Positions 8,861 to 17,077 of a DNA stretch of 39,429 bases are shown in pieces. The notes beneath the pieces are model-generated. The model was not told the DNA's origin. It ran no database searches and worked only from the letters and a program-made list of their open reading frames with translations. Position numbers and translations under genes: made by a program. Position 1 is the stretch's first letter. Each line of letters opens with the position of its first letter. This DNA comes from Fibrobacter intestinalis (lineage in GTDB: Bacteria > Fibrobacterota > Fibrobacteria > Fibrobacterales > Fibrobacteraceae), in the NCBI RefSeq assembly GCF_900167415.1, contig NZ_FUWU01000029.1, positions 1-39,429 on the forward strand, in the 5' to 3' direction.

Positions 8861-9976
8861 ATGGATTCTAGAATCATTGATCTTGCCGATATGCTGGCGC
8901 ACAGCGCACTCTCCATTCAAAAAAACGAAAACGTTCTCATTGAAACCACCGATACTCCCGACGCGCTTTCGGTCGCTTTGGTTCGGGCGGTTGCCCGCGC
9001 GGGGGCGCGGCCATTTTTGACGCAGAATCGGAGTGCCGTCCATCGGGCTCTTTTGCAAAACGCCTCGGATGAACAAATGAAAATCGCGGCGGAGCACGAT
9101 TTGAATTTCATGAAGCAAATGCAGGTGTATCTTTCGATTCGCGGGAGCGAAAACTCGCTGGAATGTTCCGACGTGCCCAGCGACCGTCAGCTGGCCAGTC
9201 GTTTGATTCGCCAACCGGTTTTGGATTATCGCGTCAATAAAACCCGCTGGTGTGTTTTGCGTTGGCCGACCCCTTCGATGGCGCAAAGCGCGGGCATGAG
9301 CACAGAAGCTTTTGAAGATTTCTTCTTTCAGGCGTGCCTTGCCGATTATCCGGCGATGCGCGTGGCGGCTCAGGGACTTATCGATTTGCTGAACAGAACG
9401 GATAAAGTGCGCCTTGTCGCTCCGGGAACGGATCTTTCTTTCAGCATCCGGGGGATTCCGGCGGTGCCCTGTTGCGGCACGATGAATATTCCCGACGGCG
9501 AAGTTTACACGGCTCCTGTAAAGAATAGCGTGAATGGCGTGATTGCGTATAATGCGCCGACTCTTTATCAGGGCAAGAGGTTTGAAAATGTCCGGCTGGT
9601 CTTCAAAGACGGAAAAATTGTCGAAGCGACTTCTTCGGACACGCCGGCAATGAACGCCATTTTTGACACGGACGAAGGCGCGCGCTATGTCGGCGAATTC
9701 GCCTTTGGATTCAACCCGTTCGTGCGGCATCCGATTTGCGATATTCTTTTTGACGAAAAAATTTCGGGAAGCATCCATTTTACGCCGGGAATGTGCTACG
9801 AAGATGCGCCGAACGGAAACAAATCCGCGGTGCATTGGGACTTGGTGTTGATTATGACACCGGAATACGGCGGTGGAGAAATTTACCTGGACGGAAAATT
9901 GGTTCGCAAGGACGGCAGATTTGTTCTCCCGGAATTGGAAGCCCTGAATCCGGAAAATCTCTCGAAAAATTCATAA
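8861..9976 (+). CDS. Metal-dependent aminopeptidase, M29 (thermophilic aminopeptidase) family
   Basis: 371 residues; GAGGAAAAAT immediately before the ATG sets the start. M29 enzymes release N-terminal amino acids and use two metal ions. Candidate ligands sit with the family spacing: E214 in PDGEVYT, E279 in GEFAFG, H306 in GSIHF, and H325 and D327 in VHWDLV. The N-terminal domain (about 1-190) has the expected Rossmann-like pattern. At 371 residues it is slightly shorter than AmpS/AmpT (about 410). It diverges from alr; no operon partner follows, only a heptad repeat array. Confidence 0.88.
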   Translation: MDSRIIDLADMLAHSALSIQKNENVLIETTDTPDALSVALVRAVARAGARPFLTQNRSAVHRALLQNASDEQMKIAAEHDLNFMKQMQVYLSIRGSENSLECSDVPSDRQLASRLIRQPVLDYRVNKTRWCVLRWPTPSMAQSAGMSTEAFEDFFFQACLADYPAMRVAAQGLIDLLNRTDKVRLVAPGTDLSFSIRGIPAVPCCGTMNIPDGEVYTAPVKNSVNGVIAYNAPTLYQGKRFENVRLVFKDGKIVEATSSDTPAMNAIFDTDEGARYVGEFAFGFNPFVRHPICDILFDEKISGSIHFTPGMCYEDAPNGNKSAVHWDLVLIMTPEYGGGEIYLDGKLVRKDGRFVLPELEALNPENLSKNS

Positions 9977-10023
9977 GGAAAATGAGGGTCGGCAAAACGA
10001 AGAGGCTTGAACCAGTGCTTGCT

Positions 10024-10085
10024 GGAAGTTGGGAGTTATGAGTTGGAACTAATAACTGAAAACTGATAACTGATAACTGATAACC
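10024..10085. repeat. Period-7 GTT/AAC repeat array
   Basis: GTT occurs at 10028, 10035 and 10042 and AAC at 10047, 10054, 10061, 10068, 10075 and 10082, always seven bases apart. The tetranucleotide between changes (for example AACTAAT, AACTGAA, AACTGAT). Orientation flips once in the middle. It lies between the convergent M29 and GH51 genes. Confidence 0.9.
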
Positions 10086-10189
10086 GAATTTCCCTTGCGA
10101 AAAGAAAGTTCTCGTTTTGAAAATTTAATCGCGAGTATTTGGCGGGGGAGTGCATATCCCCCTATTTTTAATCCGTTCCTTTGATAACG

Positions 10190-10222
10190 AAAAAAGCTCC
10201 AGCAAAATGCCGGAGCTTTGAA
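10190..10222 (-). terminator. Terminator of the GH51 gene
   Basis: Stem AAAGCTCC-A-GCA with TGC-C-GGAGCTTT (10193-10204 and 10208-10219) ends in a run of T on the minus strand. It lies 17 bases past the GH51 stop; the A-rich left flank means it could also work weakly from the plus side. Confidence 0.8.
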
Positions 10223-10238
10223 AGTTTATGGGGAAGTC

Positions 10239-13200
10239 TTATTCGAGGACGATCAAATTGACCGTGCGCTTGCCGACCTTGACAGGCTTGGACAGATCCA
10301 CAGCCTTGGCCTTCTTGGAAGGATCGTTCGCCCAGCCTTCTTTCAGCTTTTCGGAGCTGCGATCCAAGACTTGCATCTTGGCTTTGCCCTTGAATCCCGG
10401 AATATCGAGCTTCAATTCGTAATCGCTGTAGGGGCTCTTGTTGATGACGAGCAGACTCTTCTTCTTGCCGTTTTCCGTGTAGTAAGTCGTCAAGAGGGAT
10501 TCCTTGTCGCCGGAAATCGTCGTTTTGAGGAGCTTGCCGCGGAGAGCGTCGGAAGCCATCTGGAATGCCCAGTAGCTCGGACGCGGGCAGTTCATGCATT
10601 CTTCAGCAGAACGGGTCAGGTAACCATAGTCGCCGCCTTCCGGAGTGATGTCGTTGTGGATATCCCAGTATTGCGCATTGTCCACGTTTTCGGTGGCGAG
10701 CATAGCGAGGTAGTCCGCAACGAACAAGCCGTTTTCGAGAGCGATGGTCTGCGGACCCGGATTGAAGTCCACAGAGTTCCATTCCGTGAGCCAGAGTTCG
10801 ATCTTCTTATCCTTCTTGAAGTGGGCAGTCCACTTGTCCACCGTCTTATGGAGACGGCTGTAAATCGGAGTCAAGTCCTGCGGAGCGGAAAGCATGGCGA
10901 AGTCGTTTTCTTCACCGAAGTGCTGCGGGTAATGGTGGACGATAAGACCGTCAGCGATGTCGCCCGTTTCCTTCAGAACGTTTTCGTTCCACTGGCCATC
11001 GAGAACGCCGAGAACAGCGACTTTGATGGTCGGATCGACCTTTTTCATGGCTTCAATGAACTTGCGGGCGCGTTTGCCGTAAATGGTTCCGCCGTCCTTA
11101 CCATACTTTTCGTAATAAGGATGCCAGTTGCCATAGACTTCGTTGCCGATTTCCCAGTACTTGATGCCGGCTTTCTTGTCGATATTGGTGTGCTTGACCC
11201 AGGCGGCAGCTTCCTGTTCGGTGCCGGAACCGAAGTTCACCGTGAACATCGCGTTGGAGCCTGTCTTCTTGAGCCAGTCGAGGAATTCGTCGGTATCGAC
11301 CATCCAGTCGTGGTTGTCGAGAATTTCCTTCCAGTGGTCGTCATCAGCGCGAAGGCCACCCGGATAGCGGACAATGCCGTGATTGACACGCTTGACGTAT
11401 TCCCAAGTCTGAGTCTTGAACTTCTTATTGTCCAGCATGTCGCCGTCCCAAAGGGCCGCGTTGATGCCGAAGAGTCCACTGGAAATGTTCGGGTTGATGA
11501 TTTCGGAAGAACCCTTCACATCGACCTTGACAAGTGCCGGACGGGCTGCCGCCTTGACTTCTTTCATGTTCGTGAGCTTGATGTTGTCCACTTCAAAGGA
11601 ACCGTTGGAACCTTCTCCACCCGGTTTGAAGTCGAGCGAAACGACTCCCTTCAGGTCGAAGACGCCGTTTTCTTTGGCGTTGGGCGGTTGGTAGTAGGGG
11701 AATTTGCTGAAGTTGCGGAACGGAACGATGACGGTATTGCGTCCGCGAGGAACGCCGGTGTTCGCCACAAAGAGTTCGTTGCCAGAGTCGCCAATCTGGA
11801 CCGTGATGGACTGCCATGCGCGTTCCGAATAGACGTCGAACATAATGCCCCAGTGGTTAGTCCAGTCGCGGAGTTTTGCCGGGTGATTCGCCTGGTTCTT
11901 GGTGAAGTCGAGAACGATATCGACCCAGTCGGACATTTCGAAGTGCTTGATAAAGAGAGAGTTGCCGTCGAGCTTGCTGCTCTTGTAGGGCATTTCCACT
12001 TCCACTTTGGATTTCGGACCCTTGGACGGTTCCCAGTTGTCCTTGGCGAAATTGCCTTCAAAGTCGGAAATGACCATGTCCGGAGCCTTGGACTTCCAGT
12101 TGTCCCACTTGATATCCGGATCCACCCAGTCGATGGTTTCGGTAAAGGTGATCTGGTCCACGAAGATGGTCACAGGAGCCGGCTTGCCCGGTTCGCCCTG
12201 GTTTTCGCCCTTGCCCACGGAGAAGCGGATTTCCTGGATTTTGTTCCATTGGATATCCTTGGCGACTTCGGCCTGCTTGTTGGCATCCCAAGCCTTGCCC
12301 TTGTCGTTGAACTTTTTCAGAGGAATTTTGACGAGTTTCCAGTCCGTACCGACCTTGGAACCTTCGATCCAGTCGTTCAGGCTGATCTTGGTCTGGCTCT
12401 TGATGTCGTTGCCCTGGTTGTCCAGAATGCCGACATAGACCTTTTCGCCGCCGAGCTTGCCTTTGATCCAGAAGTAGAGGCCGCCCTTGTTGCGCACCTT
12501 GGAAAGGTCGATGAATTTGCCTTCGCCGAGGGAGTAGGTGACGCCGGACCAGTCGTTGTTGTCGATGTACATCGCGAGCACGTTCGGGTTGCCTGCGGTT
12601 TTGGATGCCGCTTCACGCTGAGCGGAGAGGCCGCCGTAGCTGTAGGAGAAGCCTTTCAGCTGGTTGTCGTAGAAGGTGCCGTTCTTGACGGGCTTGACCT
12701 TGCCGTCCAGCTTTTCCGGATTCTTCGGACCGTCGATGACGTCTTCGTTTTCATCCCAGTAAACGATCTTGGGCTTGGGCTTCGCCTTCTTGTTGCCCTT
12801 GACGATTTCGATGTTATCTACCCAGACTTCAAAATCCGAAGCGCCGCTCTTGTCGATGGAGAAACGGACTTCCGCGATTTTATCCCAGTCGATGCGCGCG
12901 GGGAATTCGGACTTGCGGGTATTGTCCCAGTAGAGGCCGCGATCCGGGAAATCCACGAGAGGAATGGAAACTTTCTTCCATTCGGTCGTGACGGCGCCGC
13001 CTTCGATGTACTTGTTCATCGGAAGGACGACTTGGGTCTTTTTCCCGTCGGAAACTTCTTCGTCGAGAAGGCCGACCTTAATGGATTCGCCGCCTTTTTT
13101 GCCCTTGATCATGAATTCGAGTTTGGAATCGAGCATGTATTTGCTCAAATCGAAGAATTCGTTGTAAAGACAGATGGAAGCTCCCGAATATTCGCTCGGA

Positions 13201-13421
13201 TCCAGCTGGATCTGGAGAGCCGCCTTGGATTTGTAACCGCCCTCTTTTGTTATCGTGACGCCTTTGCTTTTTCCGCCGTAGGAGTAGTCGAAACCGCCCT
13301 GGCGATACTGGTCGTCAAACATTTTATAGACGACGATGCGCGGTGGGCGTTGTGCCATCGCCGTTGTCGTCGCTAGCCCTAAAAAGAGCAAGGATGTTGC
13401 CTTTAGAAATGGATGTCTCAT
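10239..13421 (-). CDS. celF: Secreted multimodular GH51 cellulase, CelF/Cel51A-like
   Basis: 1060 residues. A Sec signal (about 1-23, ending AMA before QRPP) is followed by two related cellulose-binding-like modules (about 28-207 and 247-430). Both open with a YDYSYGG/FSYSYGG segment and contain a W-K-V-IPL-F pattern, as in CBM30/CBM11-like modules. A third, different jelly-roll-like module (about 447-620) begins VISDFEGNF. The C-terminal GH51 catalytic region (about 640-960) has acid/base E761 in YWEIGNEVYG and nucleophile E880 in IELWLTEWN; a C-terminal beta domain follows. Size and layout match Fibrobacter succinogenes endoglucanase F, whose N-terminal part binds cellulose. The start has AGGAAAA upstream. 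No type IX secretion tail or basic terminal domain was recognised. The gene follows dsbA by 32 bases. Confidence 0.85.
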   Translation of the reverse strand: MRHPFLKATSLLFLGLATTTAMAQRPPRIVVYKMFDDQYRQGGFDYSYGGKSKGVTITKEGGYKSKAALQIQLDPSEYSGASICLYNEFFDLSKYMLDSKLEFMIKGKKGGESIKVGLLDEEVSDGKKTQVVLPMNKYIEGGAVTTEWKKVSIPLVDFPDRGLYWDNTRKSEFPARIDWDKIAEVRFSIDKSGASDFEVWVDNIEIVKGNKKAKPKPKIVYWDENEDVIDGPKNPEKLDGKVKPVKNGTFYDNQLKGFSYSYGGLSAQREAASKTAGNPNVLAMYIDNNDWSGVTYSLGEGKFIDLSKVRNKGGLYFWIKGKLGGEKVYVGILDNQGNDIKSQTKISLNDWIEGSKVGTDWKLVKIPLKKFNDKGKAWDANKQAEVAKDIQWNKIQEIRFSVGKGENQGEPGKPAPVTIFVDQITFTETIDWVDPDIKWDNWKSKAPDMVISDFEGNFAKDNWEPSKGPKSKVEVEMPYKSSKLDGNSLFIKHFEMSDWVDIVLDFTKNQANHPAKLRDWTNHWGIMFDVYSERAWQSITVQIGDSGNELFVANTGVPRGRNTVIVPFRNFSKFPYYQPPNAKENGVFDLKGVVSLDFKPGGEGSNGSFEVDNIKLTNMKEVKAAARPALVKVDVKGSSEIINPNISSGLFGINAALWDGDMLDNKKFKTQTWEYVKRVNHGIVRYPGGLRADDDHWKEILDNHDWMVDTDEFLDWLKKTGSNAMFTVNFGSGTEQEAAAWVKHTNIDKKAGIKYWEIGNEVYGNWHPYYEKYGKDGGTIYGKRARKFIEAMKKVDPTIKVAVLGVLDGQWNENVLKETGDIADGLIVHHYPQHFGEENDFAMLSAPQDLTPIYSRLHKTVDKWTAHFKKDKKIELWLTEWNSVDFNPGPQTIALENGLFVADYLAMLATENVDNAQYWDIHNDITPEGGDYGYLTRSAEECMNCPRPSYWAFQMASDALRGKLLKTTISGDKESLLTTYYTENGKKKSLLVINKSPYSDYELKLDIPGFKGKAKMQVLDRSSEKLKEGWANDPSKKAKAVDLSKPVKVGKRTVNLIVLE

Positions 13422-13453
13422 TCGGTGTTTTCCTTTTGTTTATGGATTAAAAA

Positions 13454-14200
13454 TTATTTTTTCTCTTTTGCTTCTTTCAGAAGTTTTTCTACCAGTTCGG
13501 GGCTGAAGCGGTCTTGGCGCTTGCCGTTGATGAAGAAGTTGGGCGTGCCCTGGACACCGACTTTGACTCCGAGCTGGAAATCTTCGCTGATGCGGGCCTG
13601 CTTGGCGGAATCGAGGACCATGCTCTTTTCAAATTTTGCCATGTCGAGTCCGATTTCCTTGGCGATTTTCTTGAAGGTTTCCGGAGTGAGCTCGCGGTTG
13701 TGGCTGGCGAGAGCGTAACGGAATTCCCAGAACTTGCCTTGTTCCTGGGCGGCGATGGAAGCCGCTGCGGCCGGAGATGCGTTCTGGTGGAAGGAAAGCG
13801 GGAAATGCTTATAGACGAATTTGATTTCGTCCTTGTGCTTGTCCATCAGGTCGTGGATGGCGGGAGCGATGCGTGCGCAATAGGGGCATTGGAATTCGGA
13901 AAATTCGACGATGGTCAAAATCGGATTCTTGGTGTTGCCGAAAACCGGGCTGTTGCCATCCGGAATATCCCAGACCTTGCTGTCCGCTTCCATTTCCGCT
14001 TTCATCTGTTCAATGGAGAGACCGCGTTTTTCCAGACCGTATTTGAGTACTTCAAATTCTTCGTGCATGGTTTTGACTTCGGCGGCAAGACTGTCCAATT
14101 TGGCACTGGAACCTGCCGATTGGCTATTGGCGGAGGCCTGGTTGCAGGCAGAAAGGGAAATGACAAGGATGGCGGAAAGCGCCAACGGGAATGATTTCAT
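13454..14200 (-). CDS. DsbA-family thiol oxidoreductase lipoprotein
   Basis: 248 residues. A signal peptide ends in the lipobox LSAC with C19 as the lipidated residue, so the protein should be anchored in a periplasm-facing membrane. A short coiled-coil-like helix (about 33-68) precedes the thioredoxin fold; the active site is C105-P-Y-C108 in EFSEFQCPYCARIAP, and a cis-Pro loop appears as GVQGTPNFFING near 215-226. This is the usual pattern of DsbA/DsbG-like proteins that form or rearrange disulfides. The start has AAGGA upstream. The GH51 gene begins 32 bases downstream on the same strand, so co-transcription is likely. Confidence 0.88.
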   Translation of the reverse strand: MKSFPLALSAILVISLSACNQASANSQSAGSSAKLDSLAAEVKTMHEEFEVLKYGLEKRGLSIEQMKAEMEADSKVWDIPDGNSPVFGNTKNPILTIVEFSEFQCPYCARIAPAIHDLMDKHKDEIKFVYKHFPLSFHQNASPAAAASIAAQEQGKFWEFRYALASHNRELTPETFKKIAKEIGLDMAKFEKSMVLDSAKQARISEDFQLGVKVGVQGTPNFFINGKRQDRFSPELVEKLLKEAKEKK

Positions 14201-14498
14201 GGATTATCCTTATGGTGAAATTTCGTTTGTCAAAATATATAAAAGGATGTTCGATGGAACTTAAAAAAAAAAGACTTTCGGTTACGGAGGAATCCGTTTT
14301 TAGAAAAACAAAAATTTACAATTGAGCGCAGAAAGCTGGACTGGAATGAAGAGCTTGTTGTGAAAAGCTTTTCTTCTGAATGAAGGATTTCCTCCGCTAG
14401 AAACCGCACTGTTCGACGGGATGAATCAATCAATCCCCGGGGAGCAAGTAGTAAGAATTTTCTTTCGCAATTGCGCAGTCGGTTGAAATCCAGGAATT

Positions 14499-14861
14499 TC
14501 ATTCCCTTGCATAAATTACATTATGCGAAATGTCGTAGAGTTTTTCCCTGTGCGTACATATTTTATAGGCTTGTCGCAAGGAATCTGCCTGTCGGTATGG
14601 TGGTGGGAATTGAGCGCGCTTTTGCTTGGTTCCTGAATTCAAGTCCAACGTGCAGACTCCTAGATCGTAGGCGGCTAGGAAGAAACTTCCATCCAGTTCT
14701 GCGGCCTTGAAAAACTGTAGTCCGTCTTCTTCGTATGGATTCCAGCTGGAATCGTTCTGGACGGCGATGATTGTCGTCATGCTTTTTTCCGCTTCGTCTA
14801 GACTGTCCTTGTAACCCGCCAAGCTGACGACGAGACGATGGGAAGATTTTCCGATGCTCAT
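14499..14861 (-). CDS. Doubtful hypothetical protein or gene remnant
   Basis: 120 residues, not recognised. The first 75 or so residues read like real protein (SHRLVVSLAGYKDSLDEAE, then SWNPYEEDGLQFFKAAELDG), while the last 40 look like random sequence. The frame continues upstream of the ATG as KEKAGEWINV before a stop at 14892-14894, which suggests a decayed gene whose 5' part is lost or interrupted. There is no convincing ribosome binding site. It could be a chance frame. Confidence 0.3.
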   Translation of the reverse strand: MSIGKSSHRLVVSLAGYKDSLDEAEKSMTTIIAVQNDSSWNPYEEDGLQFFKAAELDGSFFLAAYDLGVCTLDLNSGTKQKRAQFPPPYRQADSLRQAYKICTHREKLYDISHNVIYARE

Positions 14862-15083
14862 GACGTTGATCCATTCGCCTGCTTTCTCTTTTTAGGGGCT
14901 TATGTATAAAATTCCTCTCGATTCGCTTGTCATCGCTTCGCTTGCCCAAATCTCGTAATCTGCGAAAAAAGCACCTTGCGAAAAAGATGTTCACACCGGT
15001 CACGGCTTTGGCGCATGTCGATCAAGCATGCTGTGTTGGAGGAAAAAATATTTGTCTGCGCTAAAAGAAATCCATACGAACAA

Positions 15084-15114
15084 AGGCAACCTCGTTTTCA
15101 AGACGAAGTTGCCT
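15084..15114 (-). terminator. Terminator of the aminotransferase gene
   Basis: A 12-bp stem with one mismatch (AGGCAACCTCGT with ACGAAGTTGCCT) and a 7-base loop lies 35 bases past the stop. On the minus strand it is followed by TTTGTTCG, a short T-rich tail. Confidence 0.65.
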
Positions 15115-15148
15115 GAGCCGCCGTAGAAATTTTCTCGCCCAAAACCGG

Positions 15149-16453
15149 TTATGCGCTTTTTACGTAAGCCTTGATGGCGTCCCGGATTTTGGAAAAGACG
15201 AGGCGCAGTTCGTCTTCGTCTTCTTCGAGGAGCGTGATGCGGAATCCCTGGAGTTCGCTGCAGAAGCTGCTGATGGGAACGACGCAGACTCCGGTCGAGG
15301 CGAGCAGGTAATAGACGAAGCGGTAATCCAGGCTGGAGACGTTTTCCGTCCACTTCTCGACAAGGCTTCGGATTTCCGGATTTTCGACGGGCAGTGTTTG
15401 CCTGTCGTTGAGAACTCCCGGCTTGAAGACGATCGTGTTGTAGAACGCGCCGTAGGTCGGGTTGAAATACAGTTCGGGAACTTCCGAGAGAATTTCGTTG
15501 ATGAGCGCGCTGCGCCGTCCGATTTTTTCGTTCAGCGCGTCGCGGTGGATTTTGTAGCGCGTATCGCCGAGAACCTTGGGAATCGTCAGCTGCGGAATGG
15601 TTGTGGAGCAGACCTCGATCATCTTGGCATTGTCAATCGCGCGGCAGAATGCGTCAAATTCGGGATCCTTGTCGCGGTTGTAATATTCCGCCCAGCCGCA
15701 GCGGGAACCCGGCCACGGATATTGCTTGGAAATGCCGTTCAGCGAAATGCCCGGAACGTCCCCGATATAGGTGGCAAGCGGATGGGCGACGGCTCCGTTG
15801 TAGGTGATTTTGTTGTAAATCTCGTCGCAGATGATGCAGAGGTGGTAGTCCTTTGCAATTTTGACCATTTTTTCCAGATGCTCAATCGGGTAAACCATTC
15901 CCGTCGGATTGTCCGGATTGATAATCAGGATGCCCGCGATGCTCGGATTGTATTTCACTTTGTTCTCGAGCTCTTCCAAGTCCGGGAGCCAGTGATTTTC
16001 CGGGCGCAGGTGATAGACCAGCGGGGAAGCATGCGCATGGGAGGCTTCGGCGGAACTGTGGGTACTGTAGGCGGGGGACGGCCCGATGATGCGGGTCGTC
16101 ATGGAAAGGAGGCTGTAGATGGTGGAAATCGCGTCCCCGAGTCCATTGAAAAATAGGATGTCGTCAGCGGTGATCTGGACGCCGCCGAGCTTGTTCGTTT
16201 CGCTTGCCAGAAATTCGCGGGTGGCGAGAAGCCCTTTGGACGGGCAATAGCCGTAACTTTTATTTTCTTCGACGATTTCGCCGACGATTTCTTTGATCCA
16301 TTCGGGAACCTGGCAATGCTTTTCGATGGGGTCGCCGATATTTTCCCAGTGGATTTTCAATCCGAGTGCCTTTAACTGATTTGCCTTCTTGACGATTTCT
16401 CGAATTTCGTAAGAAAGTTCTTTGGCGCCTTCAGTCAAAAGTCGTTTACGCAT
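15149..16453 (-). CDS. Class I/II pyridoxal-phosphate aminotransferase
   Basis: 434 residues. Fold type I aminotransferase with NPDNPTG at 179-185, the cofactor-binding D210 in ICDEIY, and the Schiff-base lysine K243 in GISKQYPWPGSRCGW. It resembles alanine/aspartate-type aminotransferases (AlaA-like); the exact amino donor cannot be read from the sequence. The ribosome binding site GGAG lies about 11 bases before the ATG. Monocistronic, with its own terminator, and divergent from the VanZ-like gene. Confidence 0.85.
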   Translation of the reverse strand: MRKRLLTEGAKELSYEIREIVKKANQLKALGLKIHWENIGDPIEKHCQVPEWIKEIVGEIVEENKSYGYCPSKGLLATREFLASETNKLGGVQITADDILFFNGLGDAISTIYSLLSMTTRIIGPSPAYSTHSSAEASHAHASPLVYHLRPENHWLPDLEELENKVKYNPSIAGILIINPDNPTGMVYPIEHLEKMVKIAKDYHLCIICDEIYNKITYNGAVAHPLATYIGDVPGISLNGISKQYPWPGSRCGWAEYYNRDKDPEFDAFCRAIDNAKMIEVCSTTIPQLTIPKVLGDTRYKIHRDALNEKIGRRSALINEILSEVPELYFNPTYGAFYNTIVFKPGVLNDRQTLPVENPEIRSLVEKWTENVSSLDYRFVYYLLASTGVCVVPISSFCSELQGFRITLLEEDEDELRLVFSKIRDAIKAYVKSA

Positions 16454-16511
16454 AATCTTTTCATCTCCGATGAATTTGAATTTTTTTACAATGTAACAAT
16501 TTTCCCGTTTC

Positions 16512-16517
16512 TATATT
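16512..16517 (+). promoter_or_regulatory. Putative -10 box of the VanZ-like gene (leaderless start)
   Basis: TATATT is followed by CTTAGGC and then ATG, a distance of 7 bases, leaving no room for a leader or ribosome binding site. TTTACA at 16485-16490 is too far (21 bases) to be a standard -35. Confidence 0.5.
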
Positions 16518-16524
16518 CTTAGGC

Positions 16525-16944
16525 ATGAAAAAAATAGATTGTCTTTTTGAACGCTATCCGCTTTTCAGGTACATTCCTGCGATTTTGCTCCTGTCTCTTT
16601 TGTTTCGGACATCTTCGATTGGCGGCGAAGAGATGGGCTGGCTGGTGGAGCCTTTTGACAAAATTGTCCACGGTTTGACATACGCTTTTTTGGGAGCCTT
16701 CTTCGCTTTATGGTTTTCCAATCGCCGTTGGGATTTGCGCCCGTTCCTTTGTACTGTCGCCTGCATTATTTTGTGCGTAATCTCTGGTGCGCTGGATGAA
16801 TTTCACCAGAGCTTTGTTCCGGGGAGAACCGTCTCTTTGGGGGATGTGCTTGCGGACTTTGTCGGCGGGACTTTCGGCAGCGTCCTCTATGCCTGCTGGA
16901 AGCCGTGGAAACGCTTTTCCATTTTTCGGGAAGAATCCGTCTAG
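16525..16944 (+). CDS. VanZ-like membrane protein
   Basis: 139 residues with four hydrophobic segments. It shows the family signature DEFHQSFVPGRTVSLGDVLAD near residues 91-111, with DKIVHGLTYAFLGAFFAL upstream. VanZ relatives are small inner-membrane proteins; in one case linked to teicoplanin resistance, mostly of unknown role. It has no obvious functional link to the neighbours. Confidence 0.82.
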   Translation: MKKIDCLFERYPLFRYIPAILLLSLLFRTSSIGGEEMGWLVEPFDKIVHGLTYAFLGAFFALWFSNRRWDLRPFLCTVACIILCVISGALDEFHQSFVPGRTVSLGDVLADFVGGTFGSVLYACWKPWKRFSIFREESV

Positions 16945-17077
16945 TTTTGCCGGCAGATTTTGGGGGAGGAACGCCCAAGGGCGGCTCTAAAGGGGGAGTT
17001 GTGGCTTTCGCTCTTTTCCTGCGTCGCATTCTTTTTTTATTTTTGGGGCGCAAAATTTTATTACAGGACTCTGAAAT

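Larger units (their letters stand above)
14201..15148. other. Gap with no confident gene
   Basis: Between dsbA and the aminotransferase. TATATATTTTG near 14231-14240 on the minus strand may be the dsbA -10 region. One doubtful reading frame (14499-14861) and a terminator hairpin (15084-15114) are listed separately. The rest shows no gene, tRNA or clear repeat. Confidence 0.5.

Noticed and set aside
10218-13376. A 1052-residue open frame antisense to the GH51 gene
   Set aside because: It mirrors the codon bias of the GH51 gene on the other strand. The sense frame has a signal peptide, modules and catalytic residues; the antisense frame has none and no homologous motifs.
14230-14502. A 90-residue minus-strand frame overlapping the doubtful 14499-14861 frame by ATGA
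   Set aside because: The composition is low-complexity (many Phe, Ser, Arg), there is no ribosome binding site, and it runs into the dsbA promoter region.
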